A stretch of 36,000 bases of DNA, taken from assembly GCA_903884105.1 (NCBI GenBank), contig CAISDJ010000117.1, forward strand, positions 1 to 36,000, read 5' to 3'. The stretch's first letter is position 1, and each line of letters starts with the position of its first letter. Shown here one piece after another: positions 7,565 through 15,083 of this stretch. This stretch comes from an uncultured Pseudomonadota bacterium (GTDB lineage Bacteria > Pseudomonadota > Gammaproteobacteria > Steroidobacterales > Steroidobacteraceae). Made by a program: the position numbers and the translations under genes. Under the pieces are notes generated by a model, which did no database searches, had not been told where the DNA came from, and was given only the letters and a program-made list of their open reading frames with translations.

Positions 7565-7870
7565 ATGCCCATGAAGATACTGGCCGCAGAGCAATGGAGC
7601 ATCGTGGCTCGAGTCGGGGCTGCCGTCGGCGGCGGCTATGTCGTTGCTTCGCTGCTGTCGATTCTGGTGGCTCGTGTGCTGCGGTTACCTCACCCAACCG
7701 CAGTGATGACCGGCATGCTGCTCAGCTTCCTCTTCTATGCGTGTGCCGCGCTGTGGGTCTTTTCCGCCCGTACCGCACGCAGGGCGTGGCTTGGCCTGGC
7801 CGTGCCTGGGGCGCTGATCGCTCTGCTCATATGGCTGCTGGGTCCGTTCCCGCTGCCGACGCTGCCATGA
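7565..7870 (+). CDS. DUF3649 family small membrane protein (iron-uptake associated)
   Basis: The 101-aa protein has three predicted membrane helices (about residues 18-38, 47-68 and 76-96) and fits the DUF3649 family, often annotated as iron transporter or iron uptake protein. Its stop overlaps the start of the PepSY gene (ATGA), and that gene overlaps a DUF3325 gene. This trio is a recurrent cassette near siderophore receptors in proteobacteria. The individual activity is not established; it may form part of an inner-membrane complex with the PepSY protein. The second ATG (7571, MKILAAEQW) is an equally good start. Confidence 0.8.
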   Translation: MPMKILAAEQWSIVARVGAAVGGGYVVASLLSILVARVLRLPHPTAVMTGMLLSFLFYACAALWVFSARTARRAWLGLAVPGALIALLIWLLGPFPLPTLP

Positions 7871-9483
7871 AGGAGGGCTTCCGGCAGTCCATGGCCTGGC
7901 TGCATACCTGGAGCGGCATTTCCGTCGGCTGGGTGCTGTATTTCATTTTCCTGACCGGAACGGCCGGGTATTTCAGTGCGGAGATCAGCCGTTGGATGCG
8001 GCCCGAGCTGCCGCTCAGCAGTGCGCCGATCGAATCGCGTGAGGCTGTCCGGATCGCACTCGCGCGACTGAACGTGGACGCGCCCGATGCAGACCAGTGG
8101 ACTATCACGATGCCGGATCGGGTGCAGGAGCCATTCGTGCGGCTGGCCTGGCGGAAGGCAGGGGTGGATGGTGCTGCCCCGACGACGGCAGTCGTGTATC
8201 CCGGCATGCCCTTGGGTCCTGACGGCGCTCGGGCCGTCGAGCGCCAGACGGGCGGCGGGACCTGGCTGTACCAGATGCACTACCGCCTGAACTACCTCGA
8301 CCTGAATACAGGCGCCTGGATCGTCGGGTTCTGTTCGATGTGCATGCTGGTGTCGATCTTGAGTGGTGTCATTACTCACAAGAAGATCTTCAGCGACTTC
8401 TTTACCTTCCGGCCGCGGCGGGGGCAGCGATCCTGGCTGGATGCGCACAACGTCCTTGCGGTCGTGGCGCTGCCGTTTCACCTGACGATCACCTACAGCG
8501 GCCTCGTGCTGCTCATGGTCACCTACATGCCCTTGGTCCTGAGTGCGACGTACGGGCCTGAGATCGACGACCAGATCCCGTTCTTCGAGGCCACCAATCC
8601 GCGTCTCGCGGAGGAGAAGCCTGCGGGCACCCCCGCACCGCTGACTGCCATTGAACCGCTGCTTGATCAAGCAGCGCACGACAATGTCGCAGGGCGACTG
8701 GTCTCGATTCGCGCACGGTATGCGGGTGACGCCAATGCGCGCATCACCATTACCCAGCAATACGAAGTACCACTCCGCGGCAACTACCAGCAAGTCTTCG
8801 ACGGCGTCAGCGGCGCTCGCATCGAGACCACGCCAGATCGGACCGGGCCGTGGTGGGCGCATGACCTGCTGATCGGATTGCATGAAGGACGTTATGCAGG
8901 GCCGGCCTTGCGGTGGCTCTACTTCCTGTCCGGACTGATCGGGACCGCAATGGTTGCGACGGGCCTGGTCCTGTGGACCGTGAAGCGCCGCGAGAAAAGC
9001 GTCGGTGGCCGGGCATCACGCGGGCTCAAGCTGGTTGAACGGTTGAATGTCGGCACGATTGTCGGTTTACCCATCGGCATTGCCACCTACTTTCTTGCGA
9101 ACCGGGTGATTCCCGGGGGGCTGGATGGGCGTGGCGCGTGGGAAGCTCACCTCTTGTTCCTCGTGTGGGCGGCAACGCTCTGCTATGCCGCGATCCGTCC
9201 CGTCGGCAGGGCATGGATAGAGCTCTGCACCATGGCCGCAGCCATGTTTGTCATTCTGCCGCTCGTGAACCTGGCTACGACGGACCGACATCTCGGCGTG
9301 ACCATTCCGTATGATCACTGGCGCGGTGAGTGGGGTCTCGCCGGCTTTGATCTCACGATGCTCGGCCTGGGGCTGCTTTTCGCCGGATTGTCGATCGCGG
9401 TTCGCCGTCACGCCTTGCGGTCGCAACCAGCCATTGCGCAGGCTCGGCAGGGTGTGGCTGCCCCCGAGACGGTGATCGAGTGA
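7867..9483 (+). CDS. PepSY-associated TM helix protein (iron-regulated membrane protein type)
   Basis: The 538-aa inner-membrane protein opens with the PepSY-TM signature WLHTWSGISVGWVLYFIF, followed by a periplasmic segment. Further helices lie at about 151-172, 195-222 and 345-371, and four more in the C-terminal third. Conserved histidines sit in or near helices (HTWSG, QMHYRLNY, AHNVLA, PFHLT, GLHEGRY), as in family members suspected of binding haem or metal or acting in periplasmic ferric reduction. The function is inferred from family and context. The frame is open further upstream, but the ATG at 7867 overlaps the DUF3649 stop and begins the conserved region. Confidence 0.88.
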   Translation: MKEGFRQSMAWLHTWSGISVGWVLYFIFLTGTAGYFSAEISRWMRPELPLSSAPIESREAVRIALARLNVDAPDADQWTITMPDRVQEPFVRLAWRKAGVDGAAPTTAVVYPGMPLGPDGARAVERQTGGGTWLYQMHYRLNYLDLNTGAWIVGFCSMCMLVSILSGVITHKKIFSDFFTFRPRRGQRSWLDAHNVLAVVALPFHLTITYSGLVLLMVTYMPLVLSATYGPEIDDQIPFFEATNPRLAEEKPAGTPAPLTAIEPLLDQAAHDNVAGRLVSIRARYAGDANARITITQQYEVPLRGNYQQVFDGVSGARIETTPDRTGPWWAHDLLIGLHEGRYAGPALRWLYFLSGLIGTAMVATGLVLWTVKRREKSVGGRASRGLKLVERLNVGTIVGLPIGIATYFLANRVIPGGLDGRGAWEAHLLFLVWAATLCYAAIRPVGRAWIELCTMAAAMFVILPLVNLATTDRHLGVTIPYDHWRGEWGLAGFDLTMLGLGLLFAGLSIAVRRHALRSQPAIAQARQGVAAPETVIE

Positions 9484-9797
9484 TGCTCCTCTCCGCGCTG
9501 CTGGCGTACTCCGCTCTGACGGCACTTTGCCTCGCGATGAACCGGCACCATCGCCAGCTGTGGCACCGGCCTCCGAGCGCACGGCGCGCATTGCTGTTGC
9601 GGTTGGTGGGCCTGTGCCTGCTTGTGTGCTCATTGCTGGCCAGTACGACGGCCGCTGGCGCGCCAAGAGGCATCGTGGCATGGTTTGGCCTCGTGCCGCT
9701 CGCAGCGTTGACGCTGGTCGCGTTGCTGCCGTTCTTTCCGCGAGCTGCGGGTGTCATCGCGGTGCTTGCGCCGCTGTCTGCGTTGCTGCTGCTCTGA
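9480..9797 (+). CDS. DUF3325 family small membrane protein
   Basis: The 105-aa protein has three predicted membrane segments and a short basic loop (MNRHHRQLWHR, then RRALLLR), fitting DUF3325. The GTG at 9480 overlaps the stop of the PepSY gene; the ATG at 9483 right after it is an alternative. It is the last gene of the DUF3649-PepSY-DUF3325 cassette and probably belongs to the same membrane complex. No biochemical role is known to me. Confidence 0.78.
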   Translation: MMLLSALLAYSALTALCLAMNRHHRQLWHRPPSARRALLLRLVGLCLLVCSLLASTTAAGAPRGIVAWFGLVPLAALTLVALLPFFPRAAGVIAVLAPLSALLLL

Positions 9798-9798
9798 C

Positions 9799-10646
9799 AT
9801 GCCAGGCGGCGGCGCCGCTTCCCCAACCACGACTGACATCGACGCCCTGTATCGGGCGGAATCGAGGCGAGTCCTTGCCACGCTGATTCGCGCGAAGCGG
9901 ACGCTCCGTGGCAGGGTGAAGAGCTTGAAGACGACCGGTTCCGTCTGATGTTTACGTGTTGCCATCCGGCATTGCCTGCTGAAGCCCGGATTGCATTGAC
10001 GCTCCGTGAAGTCTGTGGGCTGACAACGGAGGAAATCGCGCGTGCCTGCCTCACGACTCCGCCTGCGCTGGCACAGCGGATTGTCCGAGCCAAGGCAAAG
10101 ATCCGGGCGGCGGGCATCCCCTATGAAGTGCCGCCTTGCGAGGCTCTGGCCGAGCGCCTGGGCAGCGCGCCGCGCGTCATCTAACTGGTCTTCATCGAAG
10201 GCTACGCGGCCTCCTCCCGCACATCATTGACGCGACACGACTTGTCCGCCGAGGCCATCCGGATCGGTCGACTGCTGGTGGAGCTGTTGCCTGAACCCGA
10301 AGCCATCGGCTTGCTGGCGCTGATCACTGAAGGCGCTACGCTGGTGACGCAGGCACTGTCGCTGCGACGTGTTGGCCCCTAAGCGCTCCAGGCCGCCATC
10401 GCCATGCGTGACGGGCCGGAAGCCGGACGTGCACTGGTTGATGGATTGCTGGCTCGAGGCGAGATTGCGAGTGACCACTTGACCCATGCGGCGCGCGCCG
10501 ACCTCTGCCGACGCCTCGGACGCCCGGAGCAAGCCAGAGAGGCCTATGAACGCGCACTCGCGTTGACGCAGCTCGAACCGGAGCGACGTTTTCTGCTTGG
10601 GCGGTTACGTGCCCCGGGGGCGTTAAACCGCTGTCGATTCGCCTGA
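9799..10646 (+). pseudogene. Decayed ECF sigma factor (ECF42/DUF6596 type)
   Basis: Recognisable pieces of an ECF sigma factor with the DUF6596/TPR-like C-terminus occur in order. They are IDALYRAESRRVLATLIR (start of region 2), then after a deletion and frame change near 9885-9897 WQGEELEDDRFRLMFTCCHP and LTTEEIARACL...QRIVRAKAKIRAAGIPY (region 4). VFIEGYAAS and IRIGRLLVELLPEPEAIGLLAL follow, and finally ARADLCRRLGRPEQAREAYE. Two in-frame TAA codons (10182-10184 and 10380-10382) both stand where relatives have Tyr (VI-Y-LVF and GP-Y-ALQAAIA). Further in-frame losses are apparent after GLLAL and after ALQAAIA. Remaining coding length is about 280 codons against roughly 400 in relatives. The protein cannot be functional as one chain; a 78-codon remnant (9948-10184) is still open. 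Confidence 0.85.
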
Positions 10647-10702
10647 TCGCAGTTCGACTACTGCTTGTGGAGTGCGCAAAGGCAAAGGGAGCGGAGGGTG
10701 CC

Positions 10703-11086
10703 ATGAAGTATCTGTGTCTTGTCTATTACCGGGAAAGCGACATCGAGGCGATGGGGCAGCGTCAGTGGGATGCGCTCAACGTCGAGTGCCTCGCCTGCGG
10801 AGAGGGGCTGCGCGAGAGCGGACACATACTCGACGGGAGCGCTCTGGAGCCCACCACCACCGCGACCACCGTGCGCGTCCGCGCTGGCAAGGTGTCAGTC
10901 ACCGACGGCCGCTTCGCCGAAACGAAGGAGCAGTTCGCGGGGTTCTATCTTGTCGAAGCGCGGGACCTGAACGAAGCGATCCGTGTTGCGGGCAAGATTC
11001 CTCCTGTCAGGTTCGGCAGTATCGAGGTGCGGCCCGTCAGGGAGTTGCGCAGCGCAAACAACAGCGGCCCGGGAATGTGCGAGTAG
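10703..11086 (+). CDS. YCII/DGPF-family protein
   Basis: The 127-aa protein has the YCII fold pattern: MKYLCLVYY at the start, ECLACGEGLRESGHIL, then DGRFAETKEQFAGFYLVEA and a C-terminal GSIEVRPVRE. The family motif DGPF reads DGRF here. DGPF proteins typically sit beside ECF42 sigma factor genes; this one follows the sigma pseudogene, so the pairing was ancestral. The start at 10703 is supported by GGAGGG 4 nt upstream and by the conserved MKY(M/L)CL beginning; the longer frame from 10667 is unlikely. Its role is unknown. It appears intact although its sigma partner is broken. Confidence 0.88.
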   Translation: MKYLCLVYYRESDIEAMGQRQWDALNVECLACGEGLRESGHILDGSALEPTTTATTVRVRAGKVSVTDGRFAETKEQFAGFYLVEARDLNEAIRVAGKIPPVRFGSIEVRPVRELRSANNSGPGMCE

Positions 11087-11176
11087 CGCCAACATCGGCC
11101 TGGCAGTCATGGCTGCGAATGGACCCGTATACTGGACGCCTCCCTGCAATCCCAGGTCGGGCGTGAGCGACTGCCA

Positions 11177-12637
11177 TTGAAGAAGCTGCTGATCCTCATC
11201 CATCGCTACGTCGGTATCGTCCTCTCGCTGCTGATGGTGGCGTGGTGCCTGTCCGGCTTCGTGATGATGTATGTCGGCTACCCGGAGCTGGATGAGGCGG
11301 AGCGCGTCGCGGGTCTTGCCGCGCTCGATCTGGATGGCTGCTGCAAAACAGAGCGGGTATTGGAGAGCGTGGGTGCAGCCCCGATTCGTACCTTCGCAGT
11401 CGAAATGCGGGCGGGACAGCCCGTCCTCAAAGTGCGCACCGGCGATGGCAGCGTTACCGTTGCTCTCACGACCGGCGAGCGTCTCGACGGGGTGAATGAA
11501 CGCGACGCGTTGGCGATCGCCGCAGACTACGTGCGCACCCGGTCCCTCGCCGGGTTGCCCTCGATGATGGCCAGCGTGAACACCGATCAATGGACGGTCA
11601 GCGGTGACTACGACGCGGACCGGCCGCTGTATAAGTTCGCGGTGGGGGATCCAGCCGGCACGCAGGTGTACGTGTCGAGTTCGAGTGGCGAGGTGGTCCT
11701 TGACACGACAGCGCGCGAGAGAGTCTGGAACTGGTTCGGCGCCGTCACCCATTGGCTCTATCCGCAGCTGCTCAGCCAGCACGCAGCCGCCTGGTCACAG
11801 GTGGTTGTCTGGACGTCCGTGGCGGGGACTTTCCTGACGCTTACCGGCTTGTGGCTCGGCATCGTGCAGGTTCGCGCGGGTCGGACGGGGAAGTTTTCGC
11901 CCTACAGCGGCTGGAACCTGTGGCACCACCTGGGCGGGCTGGTCTTCGGAGTCTTGCTGCTCGCTTGGGTGGCCAGTGGCTTCCTGTCAATGAACCCATG
12001 GGGCTTGCTCGAGGGTGCCGGCGGACGCGCCGAGAGCGAGCGTTTGCGGGGCATTGGCTTTACGAGTCGTGAGGCCGTCGCAGCGATTCAGCAGTTTGCA
12101 AACGACGCGGCGAATCGGGGTGGTGCCGTGCGCATCGCATCTGCGCCGTTCGCGGGGCGCCTGTATCTGTCCGTCCGGAGCAGGGCTGGCGTAAGCCGGC
12201 TCGATGCATTGACGCTTGAGCCTGCGCCACTTGCCGAGTCGGAGCTGCAACACAGTGCCACCTTGCTGCAGCCAACGTCGGCGGTTGCGAGCAACGAGCT
12301 GCTGAGCGAGGGCGATGCCTATTATTACGACGACCATGCCGGTCGGCGGATGTATCCGGTTTATCGCGTGATCCTCGCGGATGCGGAGCACACCCGCTAC
12401 TACATCGACCCGGTAGACGGACGGCTGTTGCAGAAGACCGACCGGGAAGGACGCTGGTATCGCTGGTTGTTCCAGGCTCTGCACCGGTGGGACTTCGCTT
12501 CCGCGCTGCATCGGCGGCCGTTGTGGGATCTCGTGGTGCTGCCACTGCTGCTCGGTGTCACTGTCGTCAGTCTGACCGGGCTCTACCTGGGGTTTCGCCG
12601 GCTCAAGCCCCGCAGGCGCGTCGATGACGCGGGCTGA
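11177..12637 (+). CDS. PepSY-TM domain inner-membrane protein
   Basis: The 486-aa protein starts with an HRYVGIVLSLLMVAWCLSG helix typical of PepSY-associated membrane proteins. A first periplasmic part (about 31-205) contains a PepSY-like stretch ending DPAGTQVYVSSSSGEVV. Helices follow at about 208-235 and 245-275 (LWHHLGGLVFGVLLLAW), then a second periplasmic part with YYIDPVDGRLLQK and a final helix near 445-475. The His residues in HRY, THWLYP, LWHHL and ALHRWDF are candidates for haem or metal binding. It may work with the TonB receptor and the other PepSY protein in metal acquisition. The start is a TTG with poor ribosome binding site, so the exact N-terminus is uncertain. A TATACT at 11128-11133 could be its -10. 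Confidence 0.85.
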   Translation: MKKLLILIHRYVGIVLSLLMVAWCLSGFVMMYVGYPELDEAERVAGLAALDLDGCCKTERVLESVGAAPIRTFAVEMRAGQPVLKVRTGDGSVTVALTTGERLDGVNERDALAIAADYVRTRSLAGLPSMMASVNTDQWTVSGDYDADRPLYKFAVGDPAGTQVYVSSSSGEVVLDTTARERVWNWFGAVTHWLYPQLLSQHAAAWSQVVVWTSVAGTFLTLTGLWLGIVQVRAGRTGKFSPYSGWNLWHHLGGLVFGVLLLAWVASGFLSMNPWGLLEGAGGRAESERLRGIGFTSREAVAAIQQFANDAANRGGAVRIASAPFAGRLYLSVRSRAGVSRLDALTLEPAPLAESELQHSATLLQPTSAVASNELLSEGDAYYYDDHAGRRMYPVYRVILADAEHTRYYIDPVDGRLLQKTDREGRWYRWLFQALHRWDFASALHRRPLWDLVVLPLLLGVTVVSLTGLYLGFRRLKPRRRVDDAG

Positions 12638-12782
12638 TGAGCGGCAATGTGGATCGGCGGGTAGACGGACGGGGTCAGATCGAAGGTGCTTGCCTCGGGC
12701 GTTTATCCGGGCTGGGAAACTCGCGAGACTCCGGCTACGCTCGCGGCCTGCCTGCCTGCCTGCTTGAGTTGAGACTGACCCA

Positions 12783-13427
12783 GTGACTGATTTCAGACCG
12801 CCACCGCCCGAGTTCATCGTCATTCCCGGCCCTGCCGGAACGCTGGAAGCATTGCTGGAGGTGCCCGAAGGAGCATCGGGTGCAACGGTAGCCGTCGTTT
12901 GCCATCCGCATCCGCAGCACGGCGGCACGATGCAGAACAAGGTCGTGCACATGCTCGCACGCACGTTTCAGGAGCAAGGCGTCCCCACGATTCGCTTCAA
13001 CTATCGCGGTGTGGGTCGAAGTGCGGGAGCGTACGACGAGGGCAGGGGCGAAACCGACGACGCCGTGGCCGTGCTCGATTTCGTGGCAGCGCGCTGGCCC
13101 GGTGCGGCGCTGTGGCTCGGCGGGTTTTCTTTCGGCGGGGCCGTTGCCTTCCGTGCGGCAACGCGCCGTCCCGTGGCGCGCCTCGTGATGGCGGCGCCAG
13201 CAGTCCAGCGTGTCGACGCGGTTGGCCTTGCGCAGATTCCCGTCTGCCCTTGGATCGTCATCCAGGGCGACCAGGACGAAGTGATTGCCCCGGCGCTGGT
13301 GTCAGAGTGGGTTGCGGCGCTGCCCCGGAAGCCGCAGTTCGTCATGCTGGTGGGCGTTGGCCATTTCTTTCATGGCCGCCTCGACGACCTCAGAAATACG
13401 GTGCGCAACTGGTTGGAGACGACATGA
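12783..13427 (+). CDS. Alpha/beta hydrolase, COG2945 type
   Basis: The 214-aa cytosolic hydrolase shows the features of the small COG2945 group. They are VCHPHPQHGGTMQNKV near residue 40, TIRFNYRGVGRSAGAYDEG, the nucleophile elbow GFSFGG (Ser at about 116), an acid in QGDQDEV (Asp 163 or 165) and the catalytic His in GVGHFFHGRL (about 194). The triad is complete, so it is probably an active esterase or related hydrolase; the substrate is unknown. It starts with GTG at 12783 and no clear Shine-Dalgarno sequence. The 3' end overlaps the TerB-like gene (ATGA), so the two are translationally coupled. Confidence 0.9.
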   Translation: MTDFRPPPPEFIVIPGPAGTLEALLEVPEGASGATVAVVCHPHPQHGGTMQNKVVHMLARTFQEQGVPTIRFNYRGVGRSAGAYDEGRGETDDAVAVLDFVAARWPGAALWLGGFSFGGAVAFRAATRRPVARLVMAAPAVQRVDAVGLAQIPVCPWIVIQGDQDEVIAPALVSEWVAALPRKPQFVMLVGVGHFFHGRLDDLRNTVRNWLETT

Positions 13428-13882
13428 TTGCCGGCCTCAGGAAGTGGGTCTCGACGAACTTGAAGACTGCGTCTGAATCGCATTCCTTGCCGCGCAACGA
13501 CGTCGAGTTGGCGCTGGCCGCCCTGCTCGTCGAGCTTGCGCGCGCAGATTTTGTAGAGAATCCCGAGGAGTTTGCGGAGATTCGTGACCTGCTTGCGCGC
13601 TATCTGCAGGCGCCGGAGCGCGTTGATGCGCTGCTCAACGAAGCCGCGCACCGGGCCGATCGGGCCGTGTCGCTGCACGAGTTTACCCGGCAACTGAACC
13701 TCGAACTGAGTGAACCCCAGAAGCTTGAGGTGGTGGAAATGCTGTGGAGGGTCAGTCTCGCCGACGGCCGCATCGATGCCCATGAGGGGCACTTGGTCAG
13801 GAAAGTCGCCGGGCTATTGCATGTACGGGAGCGGGATCTGGTCCGGCTCAGGATCAGGGTGCAGGAGGAGATCCAGCCCTGA
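13424..13882 (+). CDS. TerB-like (tellurite resistance TerB family) protein
   Basis: The 152-aa all-helical protein matches the TerB/DUF533-like fold. It has two similar acidic helix motifs, ELARADFVENPEEFAEI in the first half and RVSLADGRIDAHEGHLVRKVA in the second, spaced as in TerB proteins where acidic residues bind metal. A C-terminal RERDLVRLRIRVQEE helix ends it. The frame is open far upstream, but the ATG at 13424 overlaps the hydrolase stop and begins the conserved region. No other ter genes are present, so tellurite resistance should not be assumed. Confidence 0.82.
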   Translation: MIAGLRKWVSTNLKTASESHSLPRNDVELALAALLVELARADFVENPEEFAEIRDLLARYLQAPERVDALLNEAAHRADRAVSLHEFTRQLNLELSEPQKLEVVEMLWRVSLADGRIDAHEGHLVRKVAGLLHVRERDLVRLRIRVQEEIQP

Positions 13883-13922
13883 TTGGGGAGCCGCTGTCGC
13901 ATCGACAGCGCTGCACCGATAC

Positions 13923-13946
13923 CGCCGGAGCGTTGCCGCTCCGGCG
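13923..13946 (+). terminator. Strong hairpin between the TerB-like gene and HU
   Basis: A perfect 10-bp GC-rich stem (CGCCGGAGCG / CGCTCCGGCG) with a TTGC loop lies in the convergent gap. No long T-tract follows on either strand. It probably ends both transcripts. Confidence 0.6.
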
Positions 13947-13952
13947 TTCGGC

Positions 13953-13971
13953 AGAGAACGCCGGGTTCTCT
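13953..13971 (-). terminator. Hairpin abutting the HU stop codon
   Basis: A 7-bp stem (AGAGAAC / GTTCTCT) with a 5-nt loop immediately follows and touches the TAA stop of the HU gene on the minus strand. It may stabilise the 3' end or act with the larger hairpin next to it. Confidence 0.45.
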
Positions 13972-14282
13972 TAATTCACGAATTCCTTCAATCCCTTGAG
14001 AGCGGCAGCACGTACTTTCTTGCTGGCCGGCTTGGCCTTGAACGTCGTCTTTTCGCCCGTGAAAGGGTTGATGCCTTCACGTGCCTTGGTGGCGGGCTTC
14101 TTCACAACCTTGAGCTTCAGCAAGCCAGGGAGCGTGAACAGGCCGGCACTGCGCAGGCTCTTCTTGATGACGCCATTCAGCGATGTGAATACTTCGCCTA
14201 CCTGCTTCTTCGACAGGCCGGTGTCTTTGGAAATCTGCGCCAGAATCTCTGACTTCGTAGGTGCCGCATTCTTTTTCGCCAT
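13971..14282 (-). CDS. HU/IHF-family DNA-binding protein
   Basis: The 103-aa protein is a histone-like nucleoid protein. An N-terminal helical dimerisation part (TKSEILAQISKDTGLSKKQV, then VFTSLNGVIKKSL) is followed by the beta-arm segment LFTLPGLLKLKVV and KAREGINPFTGEKTTFKAK. It ends with ASKKVRAAALKGLKEFVN. The arm carries the family's INP-F-TG turn, here with EG-INP rather than the usual GRNP. The start at 14282 is set by AGGAG 7 nt upstream and the conserved MAKK; the longer frame to 14381 is non-homologous. It is transcribed alone, with a promoter candidate at 14370-14398. Confidence 0.93.
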   Translation of the reverse strand: MAKKNAAPTKSEILAQISKDTGLSKKQVGEVFTSLNGVIKKSLRSAGLFTLPGLLKLKVVKKPATKAREGINPFTGEKTTFKAKPASKKVRAAALKGLKEFVN

Positions 14283-14301
14283 CGTTAGTCTCCTGGTTTT
14301 T

Positions 14302-14327
14302 GGCTGATGTGCGTGGCTGATGTGCGT
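14302..14327. repeat. Tandem 13-bp repeat in the HU leader
   Basis: GGCTGATGTGCGT occurs twice in perfect tandem between the HU promoter candidate and its ribosome binding site. It lies in the 5' untranslated region and could form alternative structures or a protein site; no function is known. Confidence 0.75.
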
Positions 14328-14369
14328 AGCAGTTGCTAGAAACAGCGTCGCATTTTCAAGTCGCGCTGG

Positions 14370-14398
14370 AAAATAGCACAAGATCCACCGTCATTTAA
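14370..14398 (-). promoter_or_regulatory. Candidate sigma-70 promoter for HU
   Basis: On the minus strand TTAAAT (14398-14393) and TATTTT (14375-14370) are separated by exactly 17 bp. The area is AT-rich compared with its surroundings. Transcription would start near 14362, giving a leader of about 80 nt that contains the 13-bp repeats. Confidence 0.4.
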
Positions 14399-14455
14399 GC
14401 AGTCCTGAAGATAAATTTCCTACTATTTTTGCAGGAATTCTCCGCATGGCTATTT

Positions 14456-14953
14456 CTATTCGGCGAAAAACTCGCGTTGAAACGTCACTGCGAAGGGTTG
14501 CGACTCGCCTGCGGGCGTTGCTTTGATGTCGAAAATCAGGATTTCGCTGCCGTTGATGGACACCTCGCCGATGTAATAGATCGCGGTGCCCTCCGTGATG
14601 CGGCGGATATCCATGGACTTCAGTTGGCCGTTGAGGTTATGGGCGTTGACCGATACGGTTGCCTCAGTAGGTAGCGCCGCCGACCCTTCGGCTTCGCGAT
14701 GCAGAAGAGCAACATTCAACAGCACCCGGTTGGTGCTGCGTTCGATTCCATAGCGACTCGCGATCTCGGGCGTCAGCTGGTCAGTTCTGATGCCGTTGAA
14801 GTGCAGCTCATAATTACCGAATTGTTTAAAGGATTCTGCGCTTGGCTGCGCGGTCTGCGGGCGTGACTGGACGCTGCCGGTGTCGCAGGCCGCAGCGAGC
14901 AGTGAACACCCGAGCATCGCCAGCAGAGTGTGGCGTAAAGATCGACTGGTCAT
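14456..14953 (-). CDS. DUF4426 family lipoprotein
   Basis: The 165-aa protein has a basic N-terminus, a hydrophobic core and LLAAACD, a relaxed lipobox with Cys at residue 23. The following Asp (+2) would retain it in the inner membrane if the Lol rule applies. The mature part matches DUF4426: QFGNYELHFNGIRTDQLTPEI, SRYGIERS, RVLLNVALL and ITEGTAIYYIGEVSINGSE, an immunoglobulin-like beta domain. The start at 14953 is preferred because AGGAGG lies 7 nt upstream. In Pseudomonas a DUF4426 gene sits in the same neighbourhood as yggT-proC-yggS, separated there by the metW and metX genes, which are missing here. Confidence 0.86.
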   Translation of the reverse strand: MTSRSLRHTLLAMLGCSLLAAACDTGSVQSRPQTAQPSAESFKQFGNYELHFNGIRTDQLTPEIASRYGIERSTNRVLLNVALLHREAEGSAALPTEATVSVNAHNLNGQLKSMDIRRITEGTAIYYIGEVSINGSEILIFDIKATPAGESQPFAVTFQREFFAE

Positions 14954-15083
14954 CTTGAGGTCCTCCTGAATGCCGCGCCAATGGACCTTCCGCGACAAGT
15001 CGAAAGACTTGCTTCCTGGCCGGGGGCCCTCTCGATGTGAGCTGTGGTTGCACTGCCGCAGCGCAATCCGCCGCTTTCGCTTG

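Noticed and set aside
6928-7602. Longer 224-aa version of the macro-domain protein
   Set aside because: The extra N-terminus has no homology, while GTG at 7416 has AGGAG 7 nt upstream and begins the conserved domain.
10182-10382. Two in-frame TAA codons at Tyr positions as possible stop-codon recoding
   Set aside because: TAA is used as a normal stop elsewhere (for example HU), and the sigma gene also has deletions and a frame change, so decay is the simpler explanation.
12747-12762. (CCTG)x4 tetranucleotide repeat before the hydrolase gene
   Set aside because: It is short and lies outside coding sequence 20 bp before the start; it could affect expression but there is nothing else to support a phase-variable site.
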